A stretch of DNA of 64,000 bases from contig JAMPYF010000017.1 of the NCBI GenBank assembly GCA_023700805.1, forward strand, positions 22,032-86,031, given 5' to 3'. Below are positions 38,262 through 47,369 of this stretch, one piece after another (the stretch's first letter is position 1; every line of letters starts with the position of its first letter). Made by a program: the position numbers and the translations under genes. The notes beneath the pieces are model-generated. The model was not told where the DNA came from and ran no database searches. It saw nothing but the letters and a program-made list of their open reading frames with translations. The DNA is from Sulfuritalea sp. Its GTDB lineage: Bacteria > Pseudomonadota > Gammaproteobacteria > Burkholderiales > Rhodocyclaceae.

Positions 38262-39326
38262 ATGAATTCCAACAAGCTTTCCGCCAGCCCGATTCGTCTC
38301 ACTTCCTTCAGTCATGGCGGCGGCTGCGGCTGCAAGGTCGCTCCCGGCCTGCTGACCGAAATCCTGCGTGGCGTGCGCAACTTCCCGGTACCGAAGGAAC
38401 TGATGGTCGGCATCGAAACCGCCGACGATGCGGCGGTATACCGCCTCAACGACCAGCAGGCGCTGATCGCGACGACGGATTTCTTCATGCCCATCGTCGA
38501 CGATCCCTTCGACTTCGGCCGCATCGCCGCCACCAACGCGATCAGCGACGTGTATGCCATGGGCGGCACGCCGATCATGGCGCTGGCCCTGGTCGGCATG
38601 CCGATCGACAAGCTGCCGATCGAGGTCATCGGCAAGATTCTCGAAGGCGGCGAGAGCGTCTGCGCCGCGGCCGGCATTCCGATCGCCGGCGGCCACACCA
38701 TCGATTCGGTCGAGCCGATCTATGGTCTCGTGGTAATGGGACTGGTGCATCCCGACAAGGTCAAGACCAATGCCGGCGCGCGCGCCGGCGACCTGCTGAT
38801 TCTTGGCAAGCCGCTCGGCGTCGGCATCCTGTCGGCGGCGCTGAAGAAGGGCGCGCTGGATGCCGCGGGCTATGCCGCGATGATCGCCAGCACCACCCAG
38901 CTCAACACGCCGGGCAGGCAACTGGCTCATCTCGATGCCGTGCATGCCCTGACCGACATTACCGGCTTCGGCCTGCTCGGCCATCTGCTGGAAGTGTGTC
39001 GCGGCGCGCAGCTCACGGCATCCCTCGACATGGCGGCGATTCCGATGCTGGCCGAGGTGGAGCAACTGGCGACGGCGGGCTACATCACCGGCGCCTCGGC
39101 GCGCAACTGGACCGCCTACGGCGACGACGTCGCGCTGGATGCTTCGATCACGACCATGCAGCGCGCGCTGCTGACCGATCCGCAGACCAGCGGCGGCCTG
39201 CTGGTGGCCTGCGATCCGGCGGCGGTCGATGTCGTGCTGGAGGTGTTCCGCGCCGAAGGTTTTGCCGCGGCGGCGGTGGTCGGCCGCCTGGAGGCTGGGC
39301 CGGCGCGGGTGAGCGTGGGCGCCTAG
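38262..39326 (+). CDS. selD: Selenide, water dikinase (selenophosphate synthetase; SenC role)
   Basis: 354 aa. Makes selenophosphate from selenide and ATP. The glycine-rich N-terminal active site SHGGGCGCK holds C22 and K25 (equivalent to C17 and K20 of E. coli); a Cys, not selenocysteine, is encoded. ATP/metal motifs DDAAVY, TTDFFMPIVDDPFDFGRIAATNAISD and DPQTSGGLL are intact. It lies directly behind senB, so it probably serves selenoneine synthesis; a wider role in selenoprotein or seleno-tRNA synthesis depends on genes outside the window. The ATG at 38262 aligns with the family N-terminus. Confidence 0.96.
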   Translation: MNSNKLSASPIRLTSFSHGGGCGCKVAPGLLTEILRGVRNFPVPKELMVGIETADDAAVYRLNDQQALIATTDFFMPIVDDPFDFGRIAATNAISDVYAMGGTPIMALALVGMPIDKLPIEVIGKILEGGESVCAAAGIPIAGGHTIDSVEPIYGLVVMGLVHPDKVKTNAGARAGDLLILGKPLGVGILSAALKKGALDAAGYAAMIASTTQLNTPGRQLAHLDAVHALTDITGFGLLGHLLEVCRGAQLTASLDMAAIPMLAEVEQLATAGYITGASARNWTAYGDDVALDASITTMQRALLTDPQTSGGLLVACDPAAVDVVLEVFRAEGFAAAAVVGRLEAGPARVSVGA

Positions 39327-39356
39327 CCGCGCTTGCTTGCGGTCGTCGACAGCGCC

Positions 39357-40067
39357 TCAGTCGGCCAGCAGCAGAAACACCGTGGGGCGCTTGTCCAGGT
39401 CCGGCGGCGCCGACGCCTTCCAGTCCGCGACGCGGCGCGTGGCGATTTGCTCGCCGGGCAGGCTCAGATCGGTCGCCAGGCAAAGCCGCGTCTTCGGTTT
39501 GCAGGCCAGCAGCAGGGCATTGAACAGGGCCTGATTCCGGTAGGGCGTTTCGATGAATATCTGGGTTTGCCGCAGGCGCGTCGATTCGCCTTCGAGTTCG
39601 ACGATGCGGCGGCTGCGCTCGGGTTCGCGCGCCGGCAGGTAACCGTGAAAGGCGAAGCGCTGGCCTTCGAGTCCGGAGGCCATCAGCCCCAGCAGCAGCG
39701 AGGAGGGACCGACCAGGGGTTTGACCGTGAGGCCCAGTTCGTGGGCGCGGCGCACCAGCAGGGCGCCGGGGTCGGCCACGGCCGGGCAGCCGGCCTCGGA
39801 CATCAATCCCAGGTCGTGACCTGCCTGCAGCGGCGCCAGCAGGCGCTCGATGTCGGCGGCCTTGGGCGCTTCGGGCAGTTGTTCGATGGCCAGTTCACGC
39901 AGTGGCCGCGGATGGCCGATGCGCTTGAGTTCGGCGCGCGCCGTCTTGGCGTTTTCCGCAACGAAATGGGTCAGGCGGCAGGCCGCGTCGCGGGTGGCCG
40001 CAGGCAGGCAGGCTTGCCAGGGCGTGTCGCCGAGGGCCACCGGCAGCAGCCAGAGTGCGCCGGCCAT
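39357..40067 (-). CDS. Tetrapyrrole-methylase-fold SAM methyltransferase (RsmI-like)
   Basis: 236 aa. Same fold as RsmI, the 16S rRNA C1402 ribose methyltransferase, but shorter and diverged. Visible features: LWLLPVALGD at the N-terminus, GLMSEAGCPAVADPGALLV matching the RsmI motif around the SAM pocket, and VGPSSLLLGLMASGLEGQRFAFHGYLP. It belongs to a second, RsmI-like paralogous group found beside maf in Betaproteobacteria. Target unknown. It follows maf by 23 bases on the same strand and converges on selD. Confidence 0.85.
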   Translation of the reverse strand: MAGALWLLPVALGDTPWQACLPAATRDAACRLTHFVAENAKTARAELKRIGHPRPLRELAIEQLPEAPKAADIERLLAPLQAGHDLGLMSEAGCPAVADPGALLVRRAHELGLTVKPLVGPSSLLLGLMASGLEGQRFAFHGYLPAREPERSRRIVELEGESTRLRQTQIFIETPYRNQALFNALLLACKPKTRLCLATDLSLPGEQIATRRVADWKASAPPDLDKRPTVFLLLAD

Positions 40068-40090
40068 CGGCTAGAGCGGCTTGCTGCGCA

Positions 40091-40672
40091 TCACGGCAAT
40101 GCCACACCGGCGGCGCGCAACATCCCGCACAAGGCGATCAGCGGCAGGCCGACCAGGGCGTTGGGGTCGTCCCCGCGCAGATAGCTGAGCAGGGATATCC
40201 CGAGTCCCTCGGATTTCGCGCTGCCGGCGCAGTTCAGTGCGTCTTCCTTGTCGAGATAAGCCGCGATTTCGGCGTCGCTGAGGTTGCGAAAGCCGACATG
40301 CGTGTCGACACAGGACAGTTGCACCCGGTTGCTCAGGCTGTCGAGAAGGCACAATCCGGTATGGAAGACCACTTCTTTTCCGCGCATCAGGCGCAGCTGG
40401 GCGATGGCATTCTCCCGCCTTCCCGGTTTGCCGAAGCGCTCGTTGCCGTGGGCTGCGACCTGGTCGGAGCCGATGATCAGCGCGTCGGGATAGCGCTGCA
40501 TGACGGCGCGGGCCTTGGCCTCGGCGAGACGTCGTGCAGTGGCCGCAGGTGCTTCTCCGGGCAGGGCCGACTCGTCGGTATCCGGTGCAACGGTTTCAAA
40601 AGGAAGCTGCAGGCGGGCCAGAAGTTCGCGGCGGAAGGGCGAGGTCGAGGCAAGAACGAGCAGGCGAGGCAT
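40091..40672 (-). CDS. Maf-like nucleotide pyrophosphatase, YceF type
   Basis: 193 aa house-cleaning pyrophosphatase; the YceF subgroup prefers 7-methyl-[17 protein letters not shown] at the N-terminus is the nucleotide-binding loop, DTDESA and GSDQVA carry the acidic residues, and [31 protein letters not shown] is the YceF-type C-terminal signature. It is divergent from yceD, as in many proteobacteria where maf-yceD-rpmF-plsX are neighbours. Confidence 0.93.
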   Translation of the reverse strand: MPRLLVLASTSPFRRELLARLQLPFETVAPDTDESALPGEAPAATARRLAEAKARAVMQRYPDALIIGSDQVAAHGNERFGKPGRRENAIAQLRLMRGKEVVFHTGLCLLDSLSNRVQLSCVDTHVGFRNLSDAEIAAYLDKEDALNCAGSAKSEGLGISLLSYLRGDDPNALVGLPLIALCGMLRAAGVALP

Positions 40673-40720
40673 GTTTCAGGCTTGAAAAAGGAGGGTCGAA
40701 CATGATAGCATTCACTGTTT

Positions 40721-41239
40721 GTGTCGCGCGAGCGCTTGACTGTGTCTGATTCGATTGCCGGAACAGTTCTCGATTGCCTTGAATTCGCGCGCAGCGGCGG
40801 TGTGTTGGAACGCAGCGTGGGTTTGGCTGAATTGCCGCGGCTGGCAGACGTTCTGGTTACAAGCGAAGGTTTTCTGTCGGTTCGCCTCGAAGGATGGCGG
40901 GACGACGCAGGTAAGTCGTGGTTGCAGGTGGATATCGCAGGCGAGCCGGTGCTGTGTTGCCAGCGATGTCTGGGCGGCGTGAAGTTCCCGCTGGCTATCA
41001 GCAGCCGGTTGCAGCTGATAGCGCCGGGGGAGGCTTGGCCGGACGACGATCTGGTCGATCACAGTGCGGATGCCATAACAGCCGAAAAGGCGCTGGCGGT
41101 GCTGTCGCTGGTTGAGGATGAAGTGTTGCTGGCGCTGCCCATCGCGCCGCGGCATGAGCACTGCGAAGCGCCTTCGGCGAACGCAGCAGGACATGGCGCA
41201 TCGCCGTTTGCGGCGCTGGCCGATTTCAAGAAGCATTGA
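40721..41239 (+). CDS. yceD: YceD family protein (DUF177)
   Basis: 172 aa from a GTG at 40721; a GTG at 40742 is in frame and would give a start nearer some relatives. The AGGAGG at 40689 is too far from either, so the start is uncertain. DUF177 proteins are needed for normal 23S rRNA accumulation in several organisms and are nearly always next to rpmF. The conserved CQRCLGGVKFPL pair of cysteines and a C-terminal SPFAALADFKK are visible. It is followed by rpmF. Confidence 0.88.
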   Translation: MSRERLTVSDSIAGTVLDCLEFARSGGVLERSVGLAELPRLADVLVTSEGFLSVRLEGWRDDAGKSWLQVDIAGEPVLCCQRCLGGVKFPLAISSRLQLIAPGEAWPDDDLVDHSADAITAEKALAVLSLVEDEVLLALPIAPRHEHCEAPSANAAGHGASPFAALADFKKH

Positions 41240-41271
41240 AGTAGCGTAGCAAAGCGGAGTTTCAGAGAAGG

Positions 41272-41297
41272 CTAATGCCCGCGCCAGCGGGCATTAG
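41272..41297 (+). promoter_or_regulatory. Perfect leader hairpin before rpmF
   Basis: An 11-bp perfect stem CTAATGCCCGC/GCGGGCATTAG with a GCCA loop, between the yceD stop and the rpmF Shine-Dalgarno (AAGGAG). There is no T-run after it, so it is not a simple terminator. It could be a processing site or a regulatory leader of the L32 mRNA (inference). Confidence 0.5.
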
Positions 41298-41323
41298 GCC
41301 GTAGCTAAACAAGGAGTAGCGAA

Positions 41324-41503
41324 ATGGCTGTACAACAGAACAAGAAGTCCCCGTCCAAGCGCGGCATGCATCGTGCGCATGATTTTCTGACCAATCCGCC
41401 GCTGGCGGTCGAACCGACCACGGGCGAGGTTCATCTGCGCCACCATATCTCGCCGTCCGGCGTGTATCGCGGCAAGAAGGTGGTAAAGGCCAAGGGCGAA
41501 TAA
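41324..41503 (+). CDS. rpmF: 50S ribosomal protein L32
   Basis: 59 aa. Begins [20 protein letters not shown], the conserved L32 N-terminus, and continues with [18 protein letters not shown] to ...VKAKGE. The zinc cysteines found in some L32 proteins are absent, so this is the C-minus form. AAGGAG lies seven bases before the ATG. Position between yceD and plsX is the classic order. Confidence 0.97.
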   Translation: MAVQQNKKSPSKRGMHRAHDFLTNPPLAVEPTTGEVHLRHHISPSGVYRGKKVVKAKGE

Positions 41504-41570
41504 TCCACTTTGTTGAATCCGGCCGGGTGCGCGCTGCGCGTCCGGCCGTTTTTGCATAAAGAGCCCTGGA

Positions 41571-42635
41571 ATGTCGATCACCCTCGCGGTGGATTGCATG
41601 GGCGGCGACCATGGTCCGTCGGTGACGCTGCCCGCTGTGTTTGAATTCCTGCGTCATGACACCGATTGCGCCGCCATCCTGGTCGGCCGCGAGGAGGTCC
41701 TGCGTCCGCAGGTGGGGCGAGAGGCCGCCGAATTCGGCGCGCGCCTGGCGATCCGTCACGCCTCCGAAGTGGTCGAGATGGACGAGGCCGTGGCCAGCGC
41801 ATTGCGCGGCAAGAAGGATTCCTCGATGCGCGTCGCCGTCGACCTGGTCAAGGAAGGAAAGGCCAACGCGGCGGTGTCGGCCGGCAACACCGGCGCTCTG
41901 ATGGCCGTGTCGCGCTTCGTGCTGAAAACCCTGCCCGGCATCGACCGGCCGGCCATCTGTTCCATCCTGCCATCGCAGCGCGGCAGCACCTATGTGCTGG
42001 ATCTCGGCGCCAATGTTGATTGCAGCCCCGAGCACCTGCTGCAGTTCGGCATCATGGGTTCCCTGCTGGTGTCGGCGCTGGAACACAAGGAACGGCCCAG
42101 CGTGGGCCTGCTGAATATCGGCGAGGAAGCGATCAAGGGCAACGACGCCGTCAAGCGCGCCGCGGAATTGCTGCGTGCCACCGACCTGAATTTCGTCGGC
42201 AACGTCGAAGGCAATGACATCTTCAAGGGCACGGCCGACGTCGTGGTGTGCGACGGCTTTGTCGGCAATGTCACCCTGAAGGCAGCCGAGGGCCTGGCGC
42301 ACATGATAGGTGGCGGACTCAAGGAAGAGTTCTCGCGCAACATCTTCACCAAACTGGCCGCCCTGGTCGCGATGCCCGTGCTGAAGTCCTTCCGCCAGCG
42401 CTTCGATCCACGCCGCTACAACGGAGCCAGCCTGCTCGGCCTCAAGGGTATCGTGGTCAAGAGCCACGGCTCGGCCGATCAACTGGCGTTCCGCTGCGCG
42501 CTGGAGAAGGCGGCCGAGGAGGCCCGGCAGCGCCTGCCGGAAGCCATCGCTGCGCGCATGGCAGCCGTTGCCTCCCCGCGCAGCGGATTTCCGGGTACGC
42601 AGAGTGCGCCTGCGCCGACTCTCTGCGATCAATGA
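41571..42635 (+). CDS. plsX: Phosphate acyltransferase PlsX
   Basis: 354 aa. Converts acyl-ACP to acyl-phosphate for phospholipid synthesis, peripheral to the inner membrane. N-terminal [19 protein letters not shown], the central [12 protein letters not shown] and the C-terminal [17 protein letters not shown] are diagnostic. The last ~20 residues ([17 protein letters not shown]) are an unconserved extension; they include a diverged copy of the dispersed 15-mer at 42608-42622, which suggests the native end was extended. fabH starts ten bases later. Confidence 0.96.
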   Translation: MSITLAVDCMGGDHGPSVTLPAVFEFLRHDTDCAAILVGREEVLRPQVGREAAEFGARLAIRHASEVVEMDEAVASALRGKKDSSMRVAVDLVKEGKANAAVSAGNTGALMAVSRFVLKTLPGIDRPAICSILPSQRGSTYVLDLGANVDCSPEHLLQFGIMGSLLVSALEHKERPSVGLLNIGEEAIKGNDAVKRAAELLRATDLNFVGNVEGNDIFKGTADVVVCDGFVGNVTLKAAEGLAHMIGGGLKEEFSRNIFTKLAALVAMPVLKSFRQRFDPRRYNGASLLGLKGIVVKSHGSADQLAFRCALEKAAEEARQRLPEAIAARMAAVASPRSGFPGTQSAPAPTLCDQ

Positions 42636-42645
42636 AAGTCGAGTG

Positions 42646-43614
42646 ATGATATATACGCGAATCAGCGGTACCGGCAGCTATCTGCCGGGCGAGCCCGTCA
42701 GCAATGCGGCCCTGATCGCCGCGCACGGACTCGATTCTTCGGACGACTGGATCGTCGAGCGCACCGGCATTCGCCGCCGCCATCTGGCGGCGGCAGGCGT
42801 TACCAGCAGCGACCTGGCGCTGGAAGCCAGCCGCCATGCCTTGCAGGCGGCCGGGCGCACGGCTGCCGACATCGACCTGATCATCGTCGCGACCTCGACG
42901 CCTGACTATGTGTTCCCCAGCGCGGCGGCCCTGCTGCAAAGCAAGCTGGGCAACATCAACGGCGCCGCGGCCTTCGACGTGCAGGCTGTCTGCAGCGGCT
43001 TCGTCTATGGGTTGACGATCGCCGACAAGTTCATTCGTTCCGGCTCGCACAAGTGCGCGCTGGTGGTCGGCGCCGAAGTTTTTTCGCGCATCCTCGACTG
43101 GAAGGATCGTGGCACTTGCGTGCTGTTCGGCGACGGCGCCGGCGCCGTGGTGCTGGAAGCGTCAGACCAGCCTGGATTGCTGGCCAGCGCCTTCCATGCC
43201 GATGGCAGCCATCACGGCATTCTTTCGGTGCCGGGCCAGCTTTGCGGCGGCGTGGTCACCGGCGATCCCTTCCTGCGCATGGATGGGCAGGCGGTGTTCA
43301 AGTTTGCCGTCAAGGTTCTGGCCGATGTTGCCAACGAAGTGCTGGACGCCGCAGGCATGAGCGCTGCCCAGGTGGACTGGCTGATTCCGCATCAGGCCAA
43401 TGTGCGCATCATGCAGGCAACCGCGAAGCGGCTCCATATCGCGCCGGAGCATTGCATCGTGACCGTAGGGCATCACGGCAATACCTCCGCTGCATCGATT
43501 CCGCTGGCGCTCGACGAGTCTGTGCGCGCCGGTCGAATCCAGCGCGGCCAGCATCTGCTGCTCGAAGGCGTCGGCGGCGGCTTCACCTGGGGCGCGACCC
43601 TGCTCAGATTCTGA
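42646..43614 (+). CDS. fabH: Beta-ketoacyl-ACP synthase III FabH
   Basis: 322 aa. Condenses acetyl-CoA with malonyl-ACP to start fatty acid synthesis. The Cys-His-Asn triad is intact: C116 (VQAVCSGF), H249 (PHQANVRI), N279 (HHGNTSAAS). The ATG at 42646 ([14 protein letters not shown]) is the family start; longer in-frame versions enter the plsX tail. It belongs to the plsX-fabH-fabD-fabG-acpP-fabF operon. Confidence 0.97.
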   Translation: MIYTRISGTGSYLPGEPVSNAALIAAHGLDSSDDWIVERTGIRRRHLAAAGVTSSDLALEASRHALQAAGRTAADIDLIIVATSTPDYVFPSAAALLQSKLGNINGAAAFDVQAVCSGFVYGLTIADKFIRSGSHKCALVVGAEVFSRILDWKDRGTCVLFGDGAGAVVLEASDQPGLLASAFHADGSHHGILSVPGQLCGGVVTGDPFLRMDGQAVFKFAVKVLADVANEVLDAAGMSAAQVDWLIPHQANVRIMQATAKRLHIAPEHCIVTVGHHGNTSAASIPLALDESVRAGRIQRGQHLLLEGVGGGFTWGATLLRF

Positions 43615-43630
43615 ACTGGAAAGCATCGAA

Positions 43631-44566
43631 ATGAAATTTGCACTTGTGTTCCCGGGTCAAGGCTCGCAATCGCTCGGCATGATGGCCGCCTATGGCGATG
43701 CGGCTGTGATCCGCGCCACTTTCGACGAGGCATCGGCCGCGCTCGGCCGCGACTTGTGGCAACTGGTCAGCGAAGGTCCGGCCGAGGCGCTGAACCAGAC
43801 CGTCAACACCCAGCCCCTGATGCTGACCGCCGGTATCGCCGTCTATCGTCTGTGGCTGGAAAAGGGCGGCGCGCAGCCCGTCCTGGTCGCGGGACACAGC
43901 CTGGGCGAGTATTCGGCTCTGGTGGCGGCCGGGGTGCTGCAGTTGAAGGATGCGGTGCCGCTGGTCGAACTGCGCGCCAAGGCCATGCAGGCCGCGGTGC
44001 CGGCCGGCGAGGGCGCCATGGCTGCTGTCATGGGCCTCGATGCCGCGGCCGTGATCGACGCCTGCGCCGAGGCGGCACAGGGGCAGGTGGTGCAGGCGGT
44101 GAATTTCAACGAGCCGAAGCAGACCGTGATCGCGGGCCACAAAGCGGCGGTCGAGCGGGCGGCGGAGCTGGTCAAGGCCAAAGGCGCCAAGCGCGCCCTG
44201 ATGCTGCCGGTATCGGCACCCTTCCATTGCTCGCTGATGCAGCCGGCCGCGGCAGCGCTGAAATCGCGTCTGGCGGATGTGAGCTTCGCCGCGCCGAAGT
44301 TCCCGGTGATCAACAATGTCGACGTCGCACAGCTTGCCGACCCGGCCGCGATCAGGGATGCGCTGGTGCGCCAGGCGGCCTCGCCGGTGCGCTGGGTCGA
44401 GACCATACAGGCGATGCAGGCCGCAGGTGTCAGCCATGTATTCGAATGCGGTCCGGGCAAGGTCTTGTCGGGGCTGGTCAAGCGCTGCGCCGACAGCCTC
44501 AACGGCGGCGCCATGAATGACCTGGCGGCCGTGGATGCAGCGCTGACAGTCGTAAAGGAAAACTGA
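43631..44566 (+). CDS. fabD: Malonyl CoA-ACP transacylase FabD
   Basis: 311 aa. Loads malonyl groups from CoA onto ACP. FVFPGQGSQSLGM at the N-terminus, catalytic Ser90 in GHSLGEYSAL and His199 in APFHCSLM. It follows fabH by 16 bases and precedes fabG by one base. Full length and typical. Confidence 0.97.
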   Translation: MKFALVFPGQGSQSLGMMAAYGDAAVIRATFDEASAALGRDLWQLVSEGPAEALNQTVNTQPLMLTAGIAVYRLWLEKGGAQPVLVAGHSLGEYSALVAAGVLQLKDAVPLVELRAKAMQAAVPAGEGAMAAVMGLDAAAVIDACAEAAQGQVVQAVNFNEPKQTVIAGHKAAVERAAELVKAKGAKRALMLPVSAPFHCSLMQPAAAALKSRLADVSFAAPKFPVINNVDVAQLADPAAIRDALVRQAASPVRWVETIQAMQAAGVSHVFECGPGKVLSGLVKRCADSLNGGAMNDLAAVDAALTVVKEN

Positions 44567-44567
44567 T

Positions 44568-45314
44568 ATGGCGGATTTGAAGGGACAGGTCGCACTGGTG
44601 ACGGGCGCTTCGCGCGGCCTGGGCCGCGCCATTGCGCTGGAACTGGCGGCGCAGGGCGCGACCGTGATCGGCACCGCGACCACCGACGCGGGAGCAGCCG
44701 AGATCCAGAAGGCGCTGGATGCAGCCGGTGTCACCGGCTGGGGCGCGGCGGCGAATGTCACCGAGGCTGCGGCCTGCGAGGCGCTGATCGGTGAGATCGA
44801 GAAGAAATTCGGCGCGGTTTCGATACTGGTGAACAACGCCGGCATCACCCGCGACAATCTCGCCATGCGCATGAAGGACGACGAATGGGACCTGGTCATC
44901 GAGACCAATCTCAAGGCGGTATTCCGTCTGTCCAAGCTGGTCATGCGCGGCATGATGAAGGCGCGCTTCGGGCGCATCATCAACATCACTTCGGTGGTCG
45001 GCGAGGCCGGCAATCCGGGGCAGGCCAACTACGCCGCGGCCAAGGCCGGCGTCGCCGGCATGAGCCGCGCGCTGGCACAGGAACTCGGCAGCCGCAACAT
45101 CACGGTGAACTGCGTGGCGCCGGGGTTCATCGATACCGACATGACGCGCGCGCTGCCCGAGGCGCAACGCGACGCCCTGCTCGGCAAGATTCCGCTGGGC
45201 CGTCTCGGACAGCCCGACGAGATCGCCGCAACCGTGGCGTTTCTGGCATCGAAGCGCGCCGGATACATCACGGGCAGCACACTGAATGTCAACGGCGGCA
45301 TGTACATGGCTTGA
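44568..45314 (+). CDS. fabG: 3-oxoacyl-ACP reductase FabG
   Basis: 248 aa NADPH-dependent short-chain dehydrogenase reducing beta-ketoacyl-ACP. Cofactor motif VTGASRGLGRA, then NNAG, and the catalytic Ser142-Tyr155-Lys159 (SVVG, NYAAAK). C-terminal VNGGMYMA is canonical. One base separates it from fabD; acpP follows after an 88-base gap with a possible own promoter. Confidence 0.97.
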   Translation: MADLKGQVALVTGASRGLGRAIALELAAQGATVIGTATTDAGAAEIQKALDAAGVTGWGAAANVTEAAACEALIGEIEKKFGAVSILVNNAGITRDNLAMRMKDDEWDLVIETNLKAVFRLSKLVMRGMMKARFGRIINITSVVGEAGNPGQANYAAAKAGVAGMSRALAQELGSRNITVNCVAPGFIDTDMTRALPEAQRDALLGKIPLGRLGQPDEIAATVAFLASKRAGYITGSTLNVNGGMYMA

Positions 45315-45349
45315 CCGGATGTCAAAGCCGCGAGGGAGCCGGTGTTTTT

Positions 45350-45358
45350 GTTAAAATA
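45350..45358 (+). promoter_or_regulatory. Candidate extra promoter region for acpP
   Basis: The fabG-acpP gap contains tttttgTTAAAATAAG, an AT-rich box in a GC-rich background that could act as a -10. An extra acpP promoter would fit the very high demand for ACP. There is no clear -35. Confidence 0.35.
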
Positions 45359-45402
45359 AGCAGGTTTTTACCACCCGAACAACATAGGGAAGGAGTTTCA
45401 AG

Positions 45403-45642
45403 ATGGAGAACATCGAACTACGCGTCAAGAAGATCGTCGCCGAGCAACTGGGCGTCAATGAGGCCGACATCAAGAACGAATCCAATTTCGTGGACGATCT
45501 CGGTGCCGATTCGCTCGACACGGTCGAACTGGTCATGGCGCTGGAAGAGGAGTTCGAATGCGAGATTCCTGACGAGGACGCGGAAAAGATCACCACCGTG
45601 CAGCAGGCGATTGACTACGTCAACGCCAATATCAAGAAGTAA
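45403..45642 (+). CDS. acpP: Acyl carrier protein
   Basis: 79 aa acidic carrier protein of fatty acid synthesis. The phosphopantetheine site is Ser37 in [10 protein letters not shown]; the holo form is made by AcpS, encoded at 59821. Starts [25 protein letters not shown] precedes the ATG. Length and sequence are typical. Confidence 0.98.
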   Translation: MENIELRVKKIVAEQLGVNEADIKNESNFVDDLGADSLDTVELVMALEEEFECEIPDEDAEKITTVQQAIDYVNANIKK

Positions 45643-45680
45643 TTTCAAACCCGTTCCAATCCTTTTTCTCGGAGTTCATC

Positions 45681-46916
45681 GTGTCGCGACGCCGTGTGGT
45701 CGTCACCGGTCTTGGCCTTGTCTCGCCGGTTGGCAATAGCGTTCCAGAAGCCTGGAGCAACCTGACTGCCGGCAAGAGCGGCATCGGGCCGATCACCCGC
45801 TTTGATGCATCGGCCTTTGCGGCGCGCATTGCGGGTGAGGTAAAGGGTTTCGATGTTGCCGCCTATCTGTCGGCCAAGGAAGCGCGTCGGATGGATACCT
45901 TCATCCATTACGGCATGGCGGCCGGCATCCAGGCCTTCCGCGATTCAGGGATAGCGGTCAGCGCCGAAAATGCCGATCGCATCGGCGTCAACATCGGTTC
46001 GGGCATCGGCGGTCTGCCGATGATCGAGGAAACGCACAACGATTATCTGGGCGGCGGGCCGCGCAAGATCTCGCCTTTCTTCATTCCCGGCACCATCATC
46101 AACATGATCTCGGGCAACCTCTCGATCATGCTGGGTTTGAAAGGGCCGAACATTGCGGTGGTGACCGCCTGTACCACCGGTTTGCACGCGATCGGCATCA
46201 GTGCGCGCATGATCGAGTACGGCGACGCCGACGTGATGGTCTGCGGCGGTGCCGAGGCGACGACCACGCCGCTGGCGGTCGGGGGTTTCGGTTCGGCCAA
46301 GGCCTTGTCCACGCGCAACGACGATCCGGCGACGGCAAGCCGGCCCTGGGATCGGGATCGCGACGGCTTCGTGCTCGGTGAAGGCTCAGGGGTGATGGTG
46401 CTCGAAGAGTACGAGCACGCCAAGGCGCGCGGCGCGAAGATCTACGCCGAACTGGCCGGTTTCGGCATGAGCGGCGACGCCTACCACATGACGGCACCGG
46501 ACACCGATGGTCCGCGGCGCAGCATGGTCAACGCGCTGAAGAATGCCGGCGTCAATCCCGACGAAGTGCAGTACGTCAATGCCCACGGGACGTCGACCCC
46601 GCTCGGCGACAAGAACGAGACCGAGGCCATCAAGCTGGCCTTCGGCGTCGATGCGGCGAAGAAGCTGGTGGTGAATTCCACCAAGTCGATGACCGGCCAC
46701 CTGCTGGGCGGTGCCGGCGGTCTCGAATCGGTGGTCACGGTGCTCGCCGTGCATCACCAGGTATCGCCGCCGACCATCAACATCTTCAACCAGGATCCGG
46801 AGTGCGATCTGGACTACTGCGCCAATACCGCAAGATCGATGAAGATCGACGTGGCGTTGAAGAACAACTTCGGTTTCGGCGGCACCAACGGCTCCTTGAT
46901 CTTCCGCCGCATTTAG
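45681..46916 (+). CDS. fabF: Beta-ketoacyl-ACP synthase II FabF
   Basis: 411 aa elongating condensing enzyme. Nucleophile C164 in [12 protein letters not shown]; the two His of the Cys-His-His triad lie in [11 protein letters not shown] and [12 protein letters not shown]. It starts with GTG ([11 protein letters not shown]) preceded by CGGAG. Last of the fab cluster; the YgfX-like gene begins 12 bases after the stop. Confidence 0.98.
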   Translation: MSRRRVVVTGLGLVSPVGNSVPEAWSNLTAGKSGIGPITRFDASAFAARIAGEVKGFDVAAYLSAKEARRMDTFIHYGMAAGIQAFRDSGIAVSAENADRIGVNIGSGIGGLPMIEETHNDYLGGGPRKISPFFIPGTIINMISGNLSIMLGLKGPNIAVVTACTTGLHAIGISARMIEYGDADVMVCGGAEATTTPLAVGGFGSAKALSTRNDDPATASRPWDRDRDGFVLGEGSGVMVLEEYEHAKARGAKIYAELAGFGMSGDAYHMTAPDTDGPRRSMVNALKNAGVNPDEVQYVNAHGTSTPLGDKNETEAIKLAFGVDAAKKLVVNSTKSMTGHLLGGAGGLESVVTVLAVHHQVSPPTINIFNQDPECDLDYCANTARSMKIDVALKNNFGFGGTNGSLIFRRI

Positions 46917-46928
46917 GTCGGCAGGGCG

Positions 46929-47351
46929 ATGAAGCCGGTCGCCGCCCGTTCTGTTTCCATAAAGTCGTCGCGCCGGCTGCTGCTGATCCAGTCGCTGGCC
47001 CATCTTGCCGCCGCCGCCGCGGTGCTGGCCAGCCATGTTCCTTCGTGGCTGGCGGCGCTGCTCCTGCTGTTGGTCGGCGCGTCCCTGGCACGCCTGCGCC
47101 GGCTGTTGCCGGTCGCGGTTCTGGTACTCGGTGGCGACGGATGCCTGCAGACAGTTGCCGCTGACGGCACGGCGAGCGAGGCCATGGTGCATCCGCATAC
47201 ACTGGTGCTGCCCTTCCTGATCGTGCTGCTGTATCGGCAGCACGGCCGCCTGCACTCGCTGACGCTGCCCGGCGACAGCCTGAGCGAGGAAGATTTTCGC
47301 CAGTTGCGGCTCTGGCTGCGCTGGCGTTCGACCCCGGCGAAAACCGCCTGA
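46929..47351 (+). CDS. YgfX-like small membrane protein
   Basis: 140 aa. Basic N-terminus (KSSRRLLLIQ), two close TM helices (LAHLAAAAAVLASHVPSWLAALLLLLVGASL), a short beta-rich region (VLVLGGDGCLQTVAADG), and a hydrophobic segment (LVLPFLIVLLYR) before a C-terminal LPGDSLSEEDFRQLRLWLRW. This layout matches YgfX (CptA), which in enterobacteria is encoded with sdhE near nadB; here nadB is also the neighbour (convergent). No sdhE partner is present. The role in betaproteobacteria is undefined. Confidence 0.7.
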   Translation: MKPVAARSVSIKSSRRLLLIQSLAHLAAAAAVLASHVPSWLAALLLLLVGASLARLRRLLPVAVLVLGGDGCLQTVAADGTASEAMVHPHTLVLPFLIVLLYRQHGRLHSLTLPGDSLSEEDFRQLRLWLRWRSTPAKTA

Positions 47352-47369
47352 GCTGCTGCCTGTTTTGAT

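Noticed and set aside
38262..38340. Selenocysteine (in-frame TGA) at the SelD active site
   Set aside because: The active-site codon is a cysteine codon; no TGA is read through.
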